A DNA stretch of 64,000 nucleotides, taken from positions 1 through 64,000 of the forward strand of contig JAKPQL010000121.1 in NCBI GenBank assembly GCA_029547045.1. Direction: 5' to 3'. Below the pieces are notes generated by a model, which saw only the letters and a program-made list of their open reading frames with translations, searched no databases and was not told the origin of the DNA. Origin of the DNA: Deltaproteobacteria bacterium (lineage in GTDB: Bacteria; Desulfobacterota; Desulfomonilia; UBA1062). Position numbers and translations under genes: made by a program. Positions 50,741 through 60,056 of this stretch are shown piece by piece. Every line of letters starts with the position of its first letter. Within the stretch, counting starts at the first letter, position 1.

Positions 50741-52302
50741 AGCATGGCCTCCCGGATGCTGCGAATCAGGACCATGGTCTCGTGGCCCACGATGCCGTCA
50801 CGCCTCAGGCCGAAGATCTCCTGGAACCGTTCCACCCCCTTGGCCGTCTCGATGCCGTATACCCCGTTGGGCTCGATGTCCAGCACGCCCATGTGCGCCA
50901 GGACCTGCTGGATCTCCTCCACCTTATCCCCGGCGGCATTGAGCTGGAATATGGTCGTGTGGAGCGGTTTCGCATAGGGGACCATCACATTCCAGCGGTA
51001 GAGGCGTGTGAATTCGGCCATGGGGATCTCGATGACCGCCTTGTCCCTTCCCACCACCTGCACGAAGGCAGGGTCCGCCTTGAGCATAACCATGTATCCG
51101 CCGTCCATGGACACGATGGCCGGCATGGGGAGGTATTTCATGAATGCCGGCTGGGGATGGAGGTTCATGTCGTCCGGACCGACGATGCCCTCCGGGAGCT
51201 GCATGAGCACCTCGATGGCGGCCTGGTAGTCCTTCATGATCCATGCCCTGAAGTCACGCACCGGCGCCTCGTGGAGCACCGGCGCCGCCTCCTGCACGTT
51301 CATGCCCTCATCAGGCCCGGGCCGTGACGGGGGCGGCAGAGACGCCTCGACCTCGGGGGTGTTGGCGACCGTCATGAGGTTCGAGAACTCCTGGACAGGG
51401 TGGGACATGCCGTTCCACAGGAAGATGCCGGCTACCAGGGCGACGATGGCGAAAGCCGGGATGAGGAGCGCCGGCCTGAGCCTGCGGCGGTGTGCGTAGT
51501 TGCCTTCGAGCTCGCGGATGGCTCCCATCACGATCCGGGCGGTGATCCTCCTGGACGATCTCAGGTAGGCGATGAGCAGCGAACGTTCCGCCACGGCATT
51601 GATCCTCCGGGGGATGCCGTGGGAATACCGGTATATGAGCCGGTACGCCAGCGGGGTGAACGTGATCTCCCCGTGCGACCCGGAGATGATGAGCCGGTGG
51701 TTGATGTAGCTCCTGGTGTCCCAGAGCTTCAGGGGCCAGATGTGGTACCGCAGCACGATGCGGTCGTCGATCTGCTTCATGGCGGGCGAGGAGAGCATCT
51801 TCGCCAGCTCGGGCTGCCCCACGAGCACGATCTGGAGGAGCTTCTCCTTTTCCGTCTCCAGGTTCGAGAGCATGCGGATCTGCTCGAGCACGTCCGGGCA
51901 CAGGTTCTGGCACTCGTCGATGATGAGCACGGCGTTCTCGCCGCCCACGAAGGCGTTGATGAGGAATTCGTACAGCTCGTCCAGGAGTGCCTTCTTGGAG
52001 CTGTGCGAAGCGGTGATGCCGAAGTCCTGGTTGATGGCCTGGAGGAGCTCGACATCTGACAGGGCGGGGTTCAGGATGAGCGCGGTGCGCACGGTCCTGG
52101 GCAGGCTCGAGAGCAGTGCCCTGCAGATGGTCGTCTTGCCGGCCCCCACCTCGCCGGTGATCATGATGAAGCCCTTGCGCTGCTCGATGCCGTACCGCAG
52201 GTACGACAGGGCCTCGTCATGCGCCTTGGACAGGAACAGGAACTTCGGGTCCGGGGTCACGTTGAAGGGATTTTCCGATAATCCGAAAAACTGTTCGAAC
52301 AT
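50737..52302 (-). CDS. ExeA/GspA-like AAA ATPase with peptidoglycan-binding domain
   Basis: A 521-residue protein of the ExeA/GspA type. The start (FFGLSENPFNVTPDPKFLFL) is the family signature. Walker A GEVGAGKTT lies at about 50-58, with an LLIIDECQNL Walker B. A membrane helix follows near residue 280 (ALLIPAFAIVALVAGIFLWNG). The periplasmic end is a peptidoglycan_binding_1 domain (EIQQVLAHMGVLDIEPNGVYG and KGVERFQEIFGLRRDGIVG). Such proteins open or bind the wall so the secretin can cross it. Co-transcribed with gspC, the TPR gene and gspD. Confidence 0.93.
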   Translation of the reverse strand: MFEQFFGLSENPFNVTPDPKFLFLSKAHDEALSYLRYGIEQRKGFIMITGEVGAGKTTICRALLSSLPRTVRTALILNPALSDVELLQAINQDFGITASHSSKKALLDELYEFLINAFVGGENAVLIIDECQNLCPDVLEQIRMLSNLETEKEKLLQIVLVGQPELAKMLSSPAMKQIDDRIVLRYHIWPLKLWDTRSYINHRLIISGSHGEITFTPLAYRLIYRYSHGIPRRINAVAERSLLIAYLRSSRRITARIVMGAIRELEGNYAHRRRLRPALLIPAFAIVALVAGIFLWNGMSHPVQEFSNLMTVANTPEVEASLPPPSRPGPDEGMNVQEAAPVLHEAPVRDFRAWIMKDYQAAIEVLMQLPEGIVGPDDMNLHPQPAFMKYLPMPAIVSMDGGYMVMLKADPAFVQVVGRDKAVIEIPMAEFTRLYRWNVMVPYAKPLHTTIFQLNAAGDKVEEIQQVLAHMGVLDIEPNGVYGIETAKGVERFQEIFGLRRDGIVGHETMVLIRSIREAML

Positions 52303-52327
52303 GTGCGATCGCTCCCTGTCTCCCCGC

Positions 52328-53176
52328 CTATTTCAGGGGGATGGTCAAGGAGGTGGTGGCTCCCTGCCGCTCCACTTCCATCTGGACCGTGGTGCCGTTC
52401 TGCAGCTCCTGATACGCATTCAGCGCGTCCTGCGGCGTCTTGATGGGAATGCCGTTGACGGATTTGATAATGTCGCCGGAACGCATGCCGTGCTCGTATA
52501 CCTGTGACCCCTCCACCACGTTGCTCACCCTGAACCCGTAGGGCTGCCCGCCACGGTAATAGGGAACCACCCGTGCATTCCCGATGAGCTGGTCCATGTT
52601 CCTCATGGCCTGGGGGATGCCGCCTGCATTCGCCGTGTCCGCGAACCTCGGGCTTCTGGGCTCCCTCACCTTCGAAACCCTGGAGGCGACCCTCGAAGCC
52701 GACCTCGTCTCCTCCACCATGAGCATCTGCTGCTGGCCGTTCACCTCCATGATGACCTTGTTCCTGAAGATGGCGATGAGCGTGGCGCCCTTCACCGTTT
52801 CGCCGATCCGGAAGAGCTTCTGGTCGTTGGCCTCCTCGATGATGGCCCGGGCGATCTCGCTGGGGCCGGTGATGGTCCCCCGCAGAGCGATGCCGAGCTG
52901 GGCAAGGGGCCGTTCCTCATCCCCGGAAAGCGGCCTGCCGGCGTCCTTGGACCGGGCCTTGGCCACCTTGAGGAGGTCGCGGTCCAGGATGACATTGTAC
53001 TCGGTCTTGGTCCTGGGCTGCCGGTCCTTGTTGATCTTGGCCACCTCCACGGTTTTCAGCGGTTTGGGCGGCTCGTAGATGATGTGGCCGATGACATCGG
53101 TGATGACGCCTGCGATCACCCAGGCGAACAGGGTGATCATCACGAGGGCGGCAATCAGCTTGTAGCGTCTGTCCAT
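52328..53176 (-). CDS. gspC: type II secretion protein GspC (with PDZ)
   Basis: Inner-membrane GspC of 282 residues. A short N-terminus and one helix (KLIAALVMITLFAWVIAGVI) precede the homology region with an LALRGTITGPSEIARAII-like stretch, which contacts the secretin. A C-terminal PDZ domain (about 190-282) carries GSQVYEHGMRSGDIIKSVNG. It connects the inner-membrane platform to GspD. It lies seven bases after fusA and 25 bases before the ATPase gene. Confidence 0.9.
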   Translation of the reverse strand: MDRRYKLIAALVMITLFAWVIAGVITDVIGHIIYEPPKPLKTVEVAKINKDRQPRTKTEYNVILDRDLLKVAKARSKDAGRPLSGDEERPLAQLGIALRGTITGPSEIARAIIEEANDQKLFRIGETVKGATLIAIFRNKVIMEVNGQQQMLMVEETRSASRVASRVSKVREPRSPRFADTANAGGIPQAMRNMDQLIGNARVVPYYRGGQPYGFRVSNVVEGSQVYEHGMRSGDIIKSVNGIPIKTPQDALNAYQELQNGTTVQMEVERQGATTSLTIPLK

Positions 53177-53183
53177 CTCGCCC

Positions 53184-55199
53184 CTAGACCTTGTCGAAAC
53201 CCGAGAACCTCATGCTGAAGCTCCCCCTTCCGCGGGTCAGAGACCGCAGGGCGGTGGAATAGCCGAAGGTGTTCGAGAGCGGGACATATGCCTTGATCTC
53301 GTGGTATTTTCCCTTGATGAGAACGCCCTCGATGCCAGCCTTCCGTGCAGACAGATCACCCACCACGTCTCCCACATAATCTTCCGGAGACAGCGCGTCA
53401 AGCTCCATGATGGGCTCGAGCTGCGCCACGCCGCCTTTCTTCAGGGCATCCTGCAGGGCCATCTGCGCGGCGATCTTGAGTCCCTGGCCCGTGGTCTTGT
53501 CCGTCACGACGACCTTCAGGGTCTCCACCTCGATGTCCACCACCTCGTATCCGAACTCCGGATCGGCAAGGCACGCCTCTTCCAGGCCGTTCATGACAAA
53601 AGCCTTGAGCCCGTTGTCCAGGGCCTCGTCCACATGGAAGGTATTGCCGCTCCCCCGCTTCGCGGGTCGTACCGAGAGCTCCACGTGGCCGTGATGGGCC
53701 GACTCGCCGATGACCTTGTCGAAGACCTTCTCGGCCTGGGAGGGCCTGTCGATGGTGGAGCAGTACAGCACCTGGGGCTTCCCCACGTTGATGTCCACCC
53801 CGAAGACTGTCCGGAACCGGTCCAGGGCGATCTCCAGGTGGAGTTCCCCCATGCCCGCCATGATGACCTGGCCGGTGTCCGGGTCTTCGTGGACCTTGAT
53901 GGTGGGGTCCTCCTCCATGATCTTGCGCATGGCTTCCTGGAGCCGTTCGAGGTTTTCCGAGCTCTTGGGCTCGATGGCCACCGAGATCACCGGTTTCTGT
54001 ACCTCGATGGCCTCCAGGACCAGGGACTCGTTGGCATCTGTGAGGGTGTCTCCGGTCACGGACTCCTTCAGCCCAACCGCGGCCACGATGTCGCCCGCGG
54101 ACGCCTGGTCGATGCGCTGCTTGAGGTGCGCATGCATGTCGAAGAGCCGGGCGATCTTCTCCTTCACGTCCCGGGTGGTGTTGTACACCTCGGCGCCCAC
54201 CCGGAGCACCCCGGAGTAGATCCTCAGGTACACCATCCGCCTCCCCTCGTCCACGTACACCTTGAAGACATAGGCCACGAGGCCGCCCTTGGGGTCTGGC
54301 CGAACCGGGATCTCTTCCCGGGTCGTCTTGTGGTGCGCCATGACCGGCTTGACCTCCAGGGGCGACGGGAGGTAGTCGATGATGCCGTCGATGAGCGGCT
54401 GGATCCCCTTGTTCCTCAGGGCCGACCCGCAGAACACCGGCACCAGGAGCTCTTCCAGGGTGAGCCTGCGGATGGCCTGCATGAGCCTCTTCTCATCCAC
54501 GTCCACGCCTGCGAGGAAGAGTTCCATGATCTCGTCGTCGTAGTCCGAAAGCAGTTCGATCATGCGCTCGCGGGCGGCCTTGGCCTCGGCGAGGCGGTCT
54601 TCGGGGATGGCGGACGTCTCGAAGCTGGAACCCTGGGCATCCTCCCACACGAGGCGCTTCATGGTGACGAGGTCGATGACCCCCCTGAAGGCATCCCCCT
54701 CGTAGTACGGGATCTGGACGGGCAGCGCCGTCACCTCGAGGCGCTTGGCCATCTGGGAGAGGACCGAGTCGAAATCCGCGCCGATCCGGTCCAGCTTGTT
54801 GATGAAGGCCATGGCGGGGATGTGGTACTTCCGGCACTGCTGCCAGACCGTCTCGGTCTGCGCCTCCACGCCGCCCACGCCGCAGAGGATGACCACGGCG
54901 CCGTCGAGTACCCTGAGGCTCCGCTCCACCTCAATGGTGAAATCCACGTGGCCGGGGGTGTCGATGACGTGGATCTCGTGGTTGTTCCATTCGCAGGTGG
55001 TGACCGCAGAGGTGATGGTGATGCCGCGCTCCTGCTCCTGGGGCATCCAGTCCATGGTGGCCTGGCCGTCGTGCACCTCACCCATGCGGTGGATCTTCCC
55101 TGCATAGAAGAGCACGCGCTCGGTGACCGTGGTCTTGCCGGCGTCGATATGGGCGACAAAGCCCATGTTGCGCACCCTGGACAGGTTCTTAGCCTTCAT
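53184..55199 (-). CDS. fusA: elongation factor G
   Basis: Translational GTPase of 671 residues, slightly short of the usual 690. G1 AHIDAGKTT at 16-24, G3 DTPGHVDFT and G4 NKLDR are all intact. Domains II-V follow, with domain V ending in [21 protein letters not shown]. It moves tRNA and mRNA during translocation. It stands apart from the rpsL/rpsG/tuf genes, so it may be a second EF-G paralogue. The Met at 55199 is preferred; an ATG at 55217 has GGAGG too close. Located 24 bases after murI and directly upstream of gspC. Confidence 0.95.
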   Translation of the reverse strand: MKAKNLSRVRNMGFVAHIDAGKTTVTERVLFYAGKIHRMGEVHDGQATMDWMPQEQERGITITSAVTTCEWNNHEIHVIDTPGHVDFTIEVERSLRVLDGAVVILCGVGGVEAQTETVWQQCRKYHIPAMAFINKLDRIGADFDSVLSQMAKRLEVTALPVQIPYYEGDAFRGVIDLVTMKRLVWEDAQGSSFETSAIPEDRLAEAKAARERMIELLSDYDDEIMELFLAGVDVDEKRLMQAIRRLTLEELLVPVFCGSALRNKGIQPLIDGIIDYLPSPLEVKPVMAHHKTTREEIPVRPDPKGGLVAYVFKVYVDEGRRMVYLRIYSGVLRVGAEVYNTTRDVKEKIARLFDMHAHLKQRIDQASAGDIVAAVGLKESVTGDTLTDANESLVLEAIEVQKPVISVAIEPKSSENLERLQEAMRKIMEEDPTIKVHEDPDTGQVIMAGMGELHLEIALDRFRTVFGVDINVGKPQVLYCSTIDRPSQAEKVFDKVIGESAHHGHVELSVRPAKRGSGNTFHVDEALDNGLKAFVMNGLEEACLADPEFGYEVVDIEVETLKVVVTDKTTGQGLKIAAQMALQDALKKGGVAQLEPIMELDALSPEDYVGDVVGDLSARKAGIEGVLIKGKYHEIKAYVPLSNTFGYSTALRSLTRGRGSFSMRFSGFDKV

Positions 55200-55223
55200 T
55201 CTGGACGACCCCCACATCCTCCA

Positions 55224-56021
55224 TTATACACAAAGATCCACATCGTATACATACTTCATTTCACGTCCCAGGAAGTGCTCGCCCAGTTCTATGAACCGCT
55301 CCGAGGAGTCGGTGAGGTGATACGACACCCTGCCCTCGCCACCGGTGCGGCCCCGACGGTCCACGACGGACTTCACCACCCTGGCCGTGGACAGGGCTGA
55401 ATCAACGATTTTCACGGAGTCCCCCATGATCCTGGAGATGACATCCTTCAGGAGGGGGTAGTGGGTGCAACCCAGGAGCAGGGTGTCGATGCGTGCCGCG
55501 ATGAGGTCCTTCAGGTACCGCGAGGCCACCTGGGCAGTGATCTCGTCGTCGTGCCAGCCTTCCTCCACCAGGGGGACCAGCAGCGGGCACGCCTGGGCGA
55601 AGATGGAGGCATCGGGCTTCAACGCCTTGATGGTCTCCTCGTAGGCCCTGCTCTTGATGGTGGACGAGGTCCCGATGACCCCGATCCGCCGGCCGCCTGC
55701 CTGAACGGCGGCCTGAGCCCCTGCCTCCACCACGCCCACCACCGGGATGTGGAACTCGTTCTGCAGCGCAGGGAGCGCATGGGCGCTGGCCGTGTTGCAC
55801 GCCACCACGAGCATGTCGATGTCCATGGAGGCGAGGAAACCGGCGCACTGCAGGCTGTACCGCACAATGGTCCTTGAGGACTTTGTCCCGTAGGGAAGAC
55901 GAGCCGTATCCCCCAGGTAGACCATGTCCACCTGCGGGACCAGATCCAGCAGGCACTTCAGCACGGTGAGCCCGCCGATCCCGGAGTCGAACACACCGAT
56001 GCGCGATATCTCTTTCTCCAT
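55224..56021 (-). CDS. murI: glutamate racemase
   Basis: Supplies D-glutamate for peptidoglycan, 265 residues. The two catalytic cysteines Cys75 (VVACNTASA) and Cys185 (LLGCTHYPLL) are in place, as are the N-terminal GVFDSGIGGLTV loop and the YLGDTARLPYG segment. It heads the long minus-strand operon with fusA and the secretion genes. Confidence 0.97.
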   Translation of the reverse strand: MEKEISRIGVFDSGIGGLTVLKCLLDLVPQVDMVYLGDTARLPYGTKSSRTIVRYSLQCAGFLASMDIDMLVVACNTASAHALPALQNEFHIPVVGVVEAGAQAAVQAGGRRIGVIGTSSTIKSRAYEETIKALKPDASIFAQACPLLVPLVEEGWHDDEITAQVASRYLKDLIAARIDTLLLGCTHYPLLKDVISRIMGDSVKIVDSALSTARVVKSVVDRRGRTGGEGRVSYHLTDSSERFIELGEHFLGREMKYVYDVDLCV

Positions 56022-56068
56022 GATTTCTCCAGCCTCTATAGGGTCTGTGGAGCAGGAAAACGGTTATC

Positions 56069-56097
56069 TGTCTAGTGCTTTTACACCACCCTGTCAA
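56069..56097 (-). promoter_or_regulatory. candidate promoter of the murI operon
   Basis: On the minus strand a perfect TTGACA (56092-56097) and TAGACA (56069-56074) are 17 bases apart, about 50 bases before the murI ATG. The -10 is weaker than the -35. Confidence 0.5.
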
Positions 56098-56172
56098 GGT
56101 TGGAGCCCCTTCCCGGAGGGTATCCGGCGGGAGGTCCGCTCGGGGATTATCCTTCTGAATTCATGAAAGATA

Positions 56173-56201
56173 TGGACTTTTCACCCCCCGGATGGTAGAA
56201 T
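56173..56201 (+). promoter_or_regulatory. candidate promoter of the ompA-like gene
   Basis: TGGACT (56173-56178) and TAGAAT (56196-56201) are separated by 17 bases and lie 56 bases before the ATG. Matches are four of six and five of six. Confidence 0.5.
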
Positions 56202-56256
56202 TTCTTTTTCACAGTGTGTTTATGCGAAGCCCTATGTTGAGGAGGAGAGAGCCTTC

Positions 56257-57381
56257 ATGAAGATTCGCCATTTCATGGGCATGGCAGCGCTCATGCCCGT
56301 CGTGTTCCTGCTTTCCGTCACCGGCATCGCCGGCGCCCAGAACAGGGGCGGTACCGTGAACGTCACCCCGTACCTCGGTGCGTACGTGCCCGACAGTTCC
56401 CTGGACATCGACAGCGGCATCGCCTGGGGACTCGGGGTCGGGCTCAATTTCTCTGAAAAGGCAGGCGTGGAGTTCACGTTCAATGCAGCCGACTCGGAGA
56501 TGGACGGGGATGACGCGCAGGTCTTCCTCTACCGGCTCGACCTGGTGCACCACCTCACGGGCAGGCTTCCGGAGCGCATCGTGCCCTATGTCTCCGCCGG
56601 CCTGGGCATGCAGACCATCAATTCAGACCGGCGGGGGTTCGACAAGGACTCCGATATCCTCTTCGACACCGGCGTCGGGCTGAAGTACTTCATCACCAGG
56701 GACCTCGCCCTGCGGGGTGACCTGCGATACCTCCTCGACTTCGCCAATGACGGGCTCTGCCACAACTTCCTCGCCGGCGCCGGGCTCACCCTCCAGATGG
56801 GGTTCGGGGAGAGACCTTCCGAGATCGCGGTCCCTGTGGAGCTGATGCCACCGGTGACTGCACAAGCCCCTGTGGTCATCGAGGAGAAAGCACCGTGTCC
56901 GGATGCCCCCCCTGGCTGCACTGAGCGGGACTGGTGCCAGAAGGACGCCGATGCCGATGGTGTTCCAGACTGCCTGGACAAGTGCCCGGACACCCCGAAG
57001 GGGACCACGGTGGAGGCGAGCGGGTGTCCGCCTGCTTCCCAGCAGGGTGCCATCATCTTCCGGAACATACTGTTCGCCTTCAACAAGGCCGACCTCATGG
57101 CGGAATCACTGCCGGTCCTCGACCAGGTGGTGGAATACCTCCTGGCCAACCCCGGGGTGAACATGGAGATCCAGGGCCACACCGACAACGTGGGGACCCC
57201 GGGGTACAACCTGAGGCTCTCCGAGAGACGCGCCGCATCGGTTCAGCAGTATCTCACCGGCAGGGGGGTCCCGGCCGAACGTCTCAGGACAAAAGGCTTC
57301 GGCCTCACCAGGCCCATCGCCCCGGGCAACACCGACGAGGACAGGGCCCGCAACAGGCGGGTGGAGTTCTCCCCGTTCTGA
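56257..57381 (+). CDS. OmpA-family outer-membrane protein with TSP3-like hinge
   Basis: A 374-residue outer-membrane protein. The signal peptide (MAALMPVVFLLSVTGIAGAQ) is followed by an 8-strand-like barrel (YLGAYVPDSSLDIDSGIAWG to AGAGLTLQMGFG). A Pro/Glu-rich linker then leads to a short thrombospondin type 3-like motif (DADADGVPDCLDKCPDTP). The C-terminal OmpA domain, with NVEIQGHTDNVG-like NMEIQGHTDNVGTPGYN and the closing RNRRVEFSPF, binds peptidoglycan. GAGGAGGAG precedes the ATG. A structural link between outer membrane and wall is expected. Confidence 0.94.
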   Translation: MKIRHFMGMAALMPVVFLLSVTGIAGAQNRGGTVNVTPYLGAYVPDSSLDIDSGIAWGLGVGLNFSEKAGVEFTFNAADSEMDGDDAQVFLYRLDLVHHLTGRLPERIVPYVSAGLGMQTINSDRRGFDKDSDILFDTGVGLKYFITRDLALRGDLRYLLDFANDGLCHNFLAGAGLTLQMGFGERPSEIAVPVELMPPVTAQAPVVIEEKAPCPDAPPGCTERDWCQKDADADGVPDCLDKCPDTPKGTTVEASGCPPASQQGAIIFRNILFAFNKADLMAESLPVLDQVVEYLLANPGVNMEIQGHTDNVGTPGYNLRLSERRAASVQQYLTGRGVPAERLRTKGFGLTRPIAPGNTDEDRARNRRVEFSPF

Positions 57382-57502
57382 GGACCCGTTCGAACAGGCT
57401 GCAGGGGCATCGAACCAGGGATGCAGGTGCGAGTTTTCAGTAGCACCCCGGGCTTCCTTTACGGTATAAGCGGCCCATCTCACCTGTGCGAATGGAGGTT
57501 GC

Positions 57503-58759
57503 ATGGAGCACCGCATTGCCGTCATCGGGCTCGGATACGTGGGACTGCCCCTGGCCGTGGAGTTCGGGAAGCACTACCCCACCACGGGCTTCGACATCCA
57601 GTCCAAACGGATCGAGGATCTCAGGAACCACCTGGACAGGACCCTCGAGGTCAGTGGCGAGGAACTCAGGGCGGCACACCTGCTCACCTATACCACCGAC
57701 GTGGACGACCTGAAGCCCTGCAATACCTACATCGTCACCGTGCCCACCCCCATCGACACCTACAACAGGCCCGACATATCCCTGCTGCTGAAAGCCAGCG
57801 AGACCGTGGGCAGGGTCATCGGGAAGGGGGACATCGTGGTGTACGAGTCCACCGTGTACCCGGGCTGCACCGAGGAGGACTGCGTGCCGGTCATCGAGCG
57901 CGTGTCCGGGCTGAAATTCAATGTTGACTTCTTCTGCGGCTACAGCCCCGAGCGTATCAATCCGGGCGACAAGGCGCACCGCGTCACCACCATCAGGAAG
58001 GTGACCTCGGGCTCCACCCCGCACGCAGCACGGATCATCGACGACCTGTACCGCTCCGTCATCACCGCCGGCACCCACCTGGCGCCCTCCATCAAGGTGG
58101 CGGAGGCGGCCAAGGTCATCGAGAACGCCCAGCGCGACATCAACATAGCCTTTGTCAACGAGCTCGCCCTGATCTTCGCCCGCATGGGGATCAGAACCGC
58201 GGATGTCCTCGAGGCGGCCCGGACCAAGTGGAACTTCCTGCCCTTCTCCCCGGGCCTGGTGGGCGGGCACTGCATCGGCGTGGACCCCTACTACCTCACC
58301 CACAAGGCCGAGAGCCTCGGCTACATCCCCCAGGTCATCCTCGCGGGCCGCAGGATCAACGACGGCATGGGCAGGTACGTGGCCACCCAGCTCATCAAGC
58401 TCATGATCAAGAAGAACCACCGCATCACGGACACCACCATCCTGGTGCTGGGGGTCACCTTCAAGGAGAACTGCCCGGACATCAGGAACTCCAAGGTCAT
58501 CGACGTGATCGGGCAGCTCAAGGACTTCGACTGCGGCGTGGAGGTCTACGATCCCGTAGCAGACCCGGACGAGGTCAGGCACGAGTACGGCATCGACATC
58601 AAGTCCCGCCCGGAGCAGCTCACCTCCACCTACGAGGGCATCATGGTGGCGGTGGCCCACGACGCCTTCAGAGATCTCGAGCTGGGGCGGCTCAAGGCGA
58701 AAGACTGCGTGGTCTACGACGTGAAGAACCTCTATGCGGACGCGGATGCCTTCCTGTAG
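57503..58759 (+). CDS. UDP-N-acetylhexosamine dehydrogenase (TviB/WbpO-like)
   Basis: NAD-dependent nucleotide-sugar dehydrogenase of 418 residues, oxidising the C6 alcohol of a UDP-HexNAc to a uronic acid for polysaccharide synthesis. The Rossmann motif VIGLGYVGLPLAVEFG, the VPTPID segment, YESTVYPGCTEE and the catalytic Cys in GGHCIGVDPYYL are all present. The sequence is nearest the TviB/WbpO group. No glycosyltransferases are adjacent, so the polymer is unknown. GGAGG precedes the ATG. Confidence 0.94.
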   Translation: MEHRIAVIGLGYVGLPLAVEFGKHYPTTGFDIQSKRIEDLRNHLDRTLEVSGEELRAAHLLTYTTDVDDLKPCNTYIVTVPTPIDTYNRPDISLLLKASETVGRVIGKGDIVVYESTVYPGCTEEDCVPVIERVSGLKFNVDFFCGYSPERINPGDKAHRVTTIRKVTSGSTPHAARIIDDLYRSVITAGTHLAPSIKVAEAAKVIENAQRDINIAFVNELALIFARMGIRTADVLEAARTKWNFLPFSPGLVGGHCIGVDPYYLTHKAESLGYIPQVILAGRRINDGMGRYVATQLIKLMIKKNHRITDTTILVLGVTFKENCPDIRNSKVIDVIGQLKDFDCGVEVYDPVADPDEVRHEYGIDIKSRPEQLTSTYEGIMVAVAHDAFRDLELGRLKAKDCVVYDVKNLYADADAFL

Positions 58760-58786
58760 GCCGGGGACACGGGGCCAGGCATCGTC

Positions 58787-59275
58787 GTGAAACGGATCGG
58801 CGTCATCTCCGACACCCACCTGAACGGTCCGGACGACCGCCTGGAAACGCTCGCCCTGAACTATTTCGCGGATGTGGACCTCATCGTCCATGCCGGTGAC
58901 ATGGTGCACTGCTCGGTGCTCGACGTGTTCCTCGCCCTGGGCAGGGACGTGGTGGCGGTGTGCGGCAACATGGACGGATACGACGTGAGGGCCTCGTACC
59001 CGGTGCAGAGGATCATCGAGGTGGAGGGAGTCACCCTGGGCATCATGCACGGGTGGGGGGCGCCCTCCGGTATCAGGAGGCGCATCAGGGAGGCGCTGCC
59101 GAGGGTGGACGCCATCGTGTACGGCCACACCCACGAGGGGTTCGCGGCCTTTGATGCAGGGGTCTTCTTCTTCAACCCGGGCTCGCCTATGGAGTCTCGA
59201 TTTACAAGCACCAGGTCCATCGGTATAATGACCGTCAAGGGCACCACCATTACAGGAGACATCATACCCGTATGA
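58787..59275 (+). CDS. YfcE-type metallophosphoesterase
   Basis: A 162-residue calcineurin-like phosphodiesterase of the MJ0936/YfcE group. The metal ligands are visible in order: SDTHLN, HAGDMV, GNMDGYD, and the later HGWG and GHTHEG. GTG start. Its stop overlaps the next start as ATGA. The physiological phosphodiester is unknown. Confidence 0.92.
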   Translation: MKRIGVISDTHLNGPDDRLETLALNYFADVDLIVHAGDMVHCSVLDVFLALGRDVVAVCGNMDGYDVRASYPVQRIIEVEGVTLGIMHGWGAPSGIRRRIREALPRVDAIVYGHTHEGFAAFDAGVFFFNPGSPMESRFTSTRSIGIMTVKGTTITGDIIPV

Positions 59276-59739
59276 GCACGATCTGGGCACCGTGGAGGAT
59301 CGACTACATCATCTCGGACAAGGGCCAGGGGTGCGCCCTGTGCACCGCTGCCGTCGACGGCGACGGGCTGGTCCTGAAAAAGGGCGAGCAGTGCTACGCC
59401 ATCATGAACCGCTACCCCTACACCACGGGCCACTGCATGGTTGCGCCCTATCGCCATACCGGGGACCTCGCCTCCCTGACGGCCCAGGAGCTCTCCGAGA
59501 TGATGTCCATGGTCCAGGATATCGTCCGGGCCATCCGAAAGGGCATGTCGCCGGACGGATTCAACATCGGATGCAACCTCGGCGCAGTGGCGGGCGCCGG
59601 CATCGCCGACCACCTGCACCTGCACATCGTGCCACGCTGGAAGGGTGACACCAACTTCATGCCCGTTCTGGGCGATGTGCACGTCATCTCCGAACACATC
59701 GTCAGTACCCTGGACAAGATCAGGGAGAACCTGCCGTGA
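59272..59739 (+). CDS. HIT-family nucleotide hydrolase
   Basis: A 155-residue histidine-triad protein. The catalytic HxHxH stretch reads HLHLHIVPRW. The N-terminal CALC pair (CALCTAAV) and GCNLGAVAGAGIADH are typical of bacterial HIT proteins that cleave nucleotide-phosphate bonds (AP4A or AMP conjugates). It overlaps both neighbours by a few bases, so it belongs to the 57.5-63.5 kb gene string. Confidence 0.94.
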   Translation: MSTIWAPWRIDYIISDKGQGCALCTAAVDGDGLVLKKGEQCYAIMNRYPYTTGHCMVAPYRHTGDLASLTAQELSEMMSMVQDIVRAIRKGMSPDGFNIGCNLGAVAGAGIADHLHLHIVPRWKGDTNFMPVLGDVHVISEHIVSTLDKIRENLP

Positions 59740-60056
59740 TCTACCTGAAGGCAGCCCTCTTCCTCGTCCTCGCCGTACTGGGCATCCTGTTCGGCGTGTC
59801 CAACCAGGGCAGCGCCGAGGTCCACATCTTCTGGTTGGCCACCAGGTCATACCCCCTCTACCTCGTCCTGTTCGCGTGCTTCGTGGCAGGCACGCTCACG
59901 GCCATCCTGTTCAGCGTCCTGTCGGGCAGCGACCGCCAGGATCAGGAGCGCCGTCTGAACCGGCGTCTGGACGAACTCAAGGAGCGGGTGAGCAGACTCC
60001 CTGCACAAGGCGCATCCCCGGAAAGACCCGATGGCATCCACGACAAGACCCCCTGA
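59736..60056 (+). CDS. LapA-domain (DUF1049) membrane protein
   Basis: A 106-residue protein with two membrane helices (LKAALFLVLAVLGILFGVSN and YPLYLVLFACFVAGTLTAIL), the NQ-x-x-V hinge typical of LapA/YciS, and a cytoplasmic coiled tail rich in Arg and Glu. YciS-type proteins take part in lipopolysaccharide assembly; here the partner YciM is not in the window. GTG start overlapping the HIT gene, and its end overlaps lipA by 26 bases. Confidence 0.85.
   Translation: MIYLKAALFLVLAVLGILFGVSNQGSAEVHIFWLATRSYPLYLVLFACFVAGTLTAILFSVLSGSDRQDQERRLNRRLDELKERVSRLPAQGASPERPDGIHDKTP

Noticed and set aside
53301-55400. Long plus-strand frame opposite fusA and the end of murI
   Set aside because: Runs opposite a certain EF-G gene, has no recognisable motif and shows the shadow composition.
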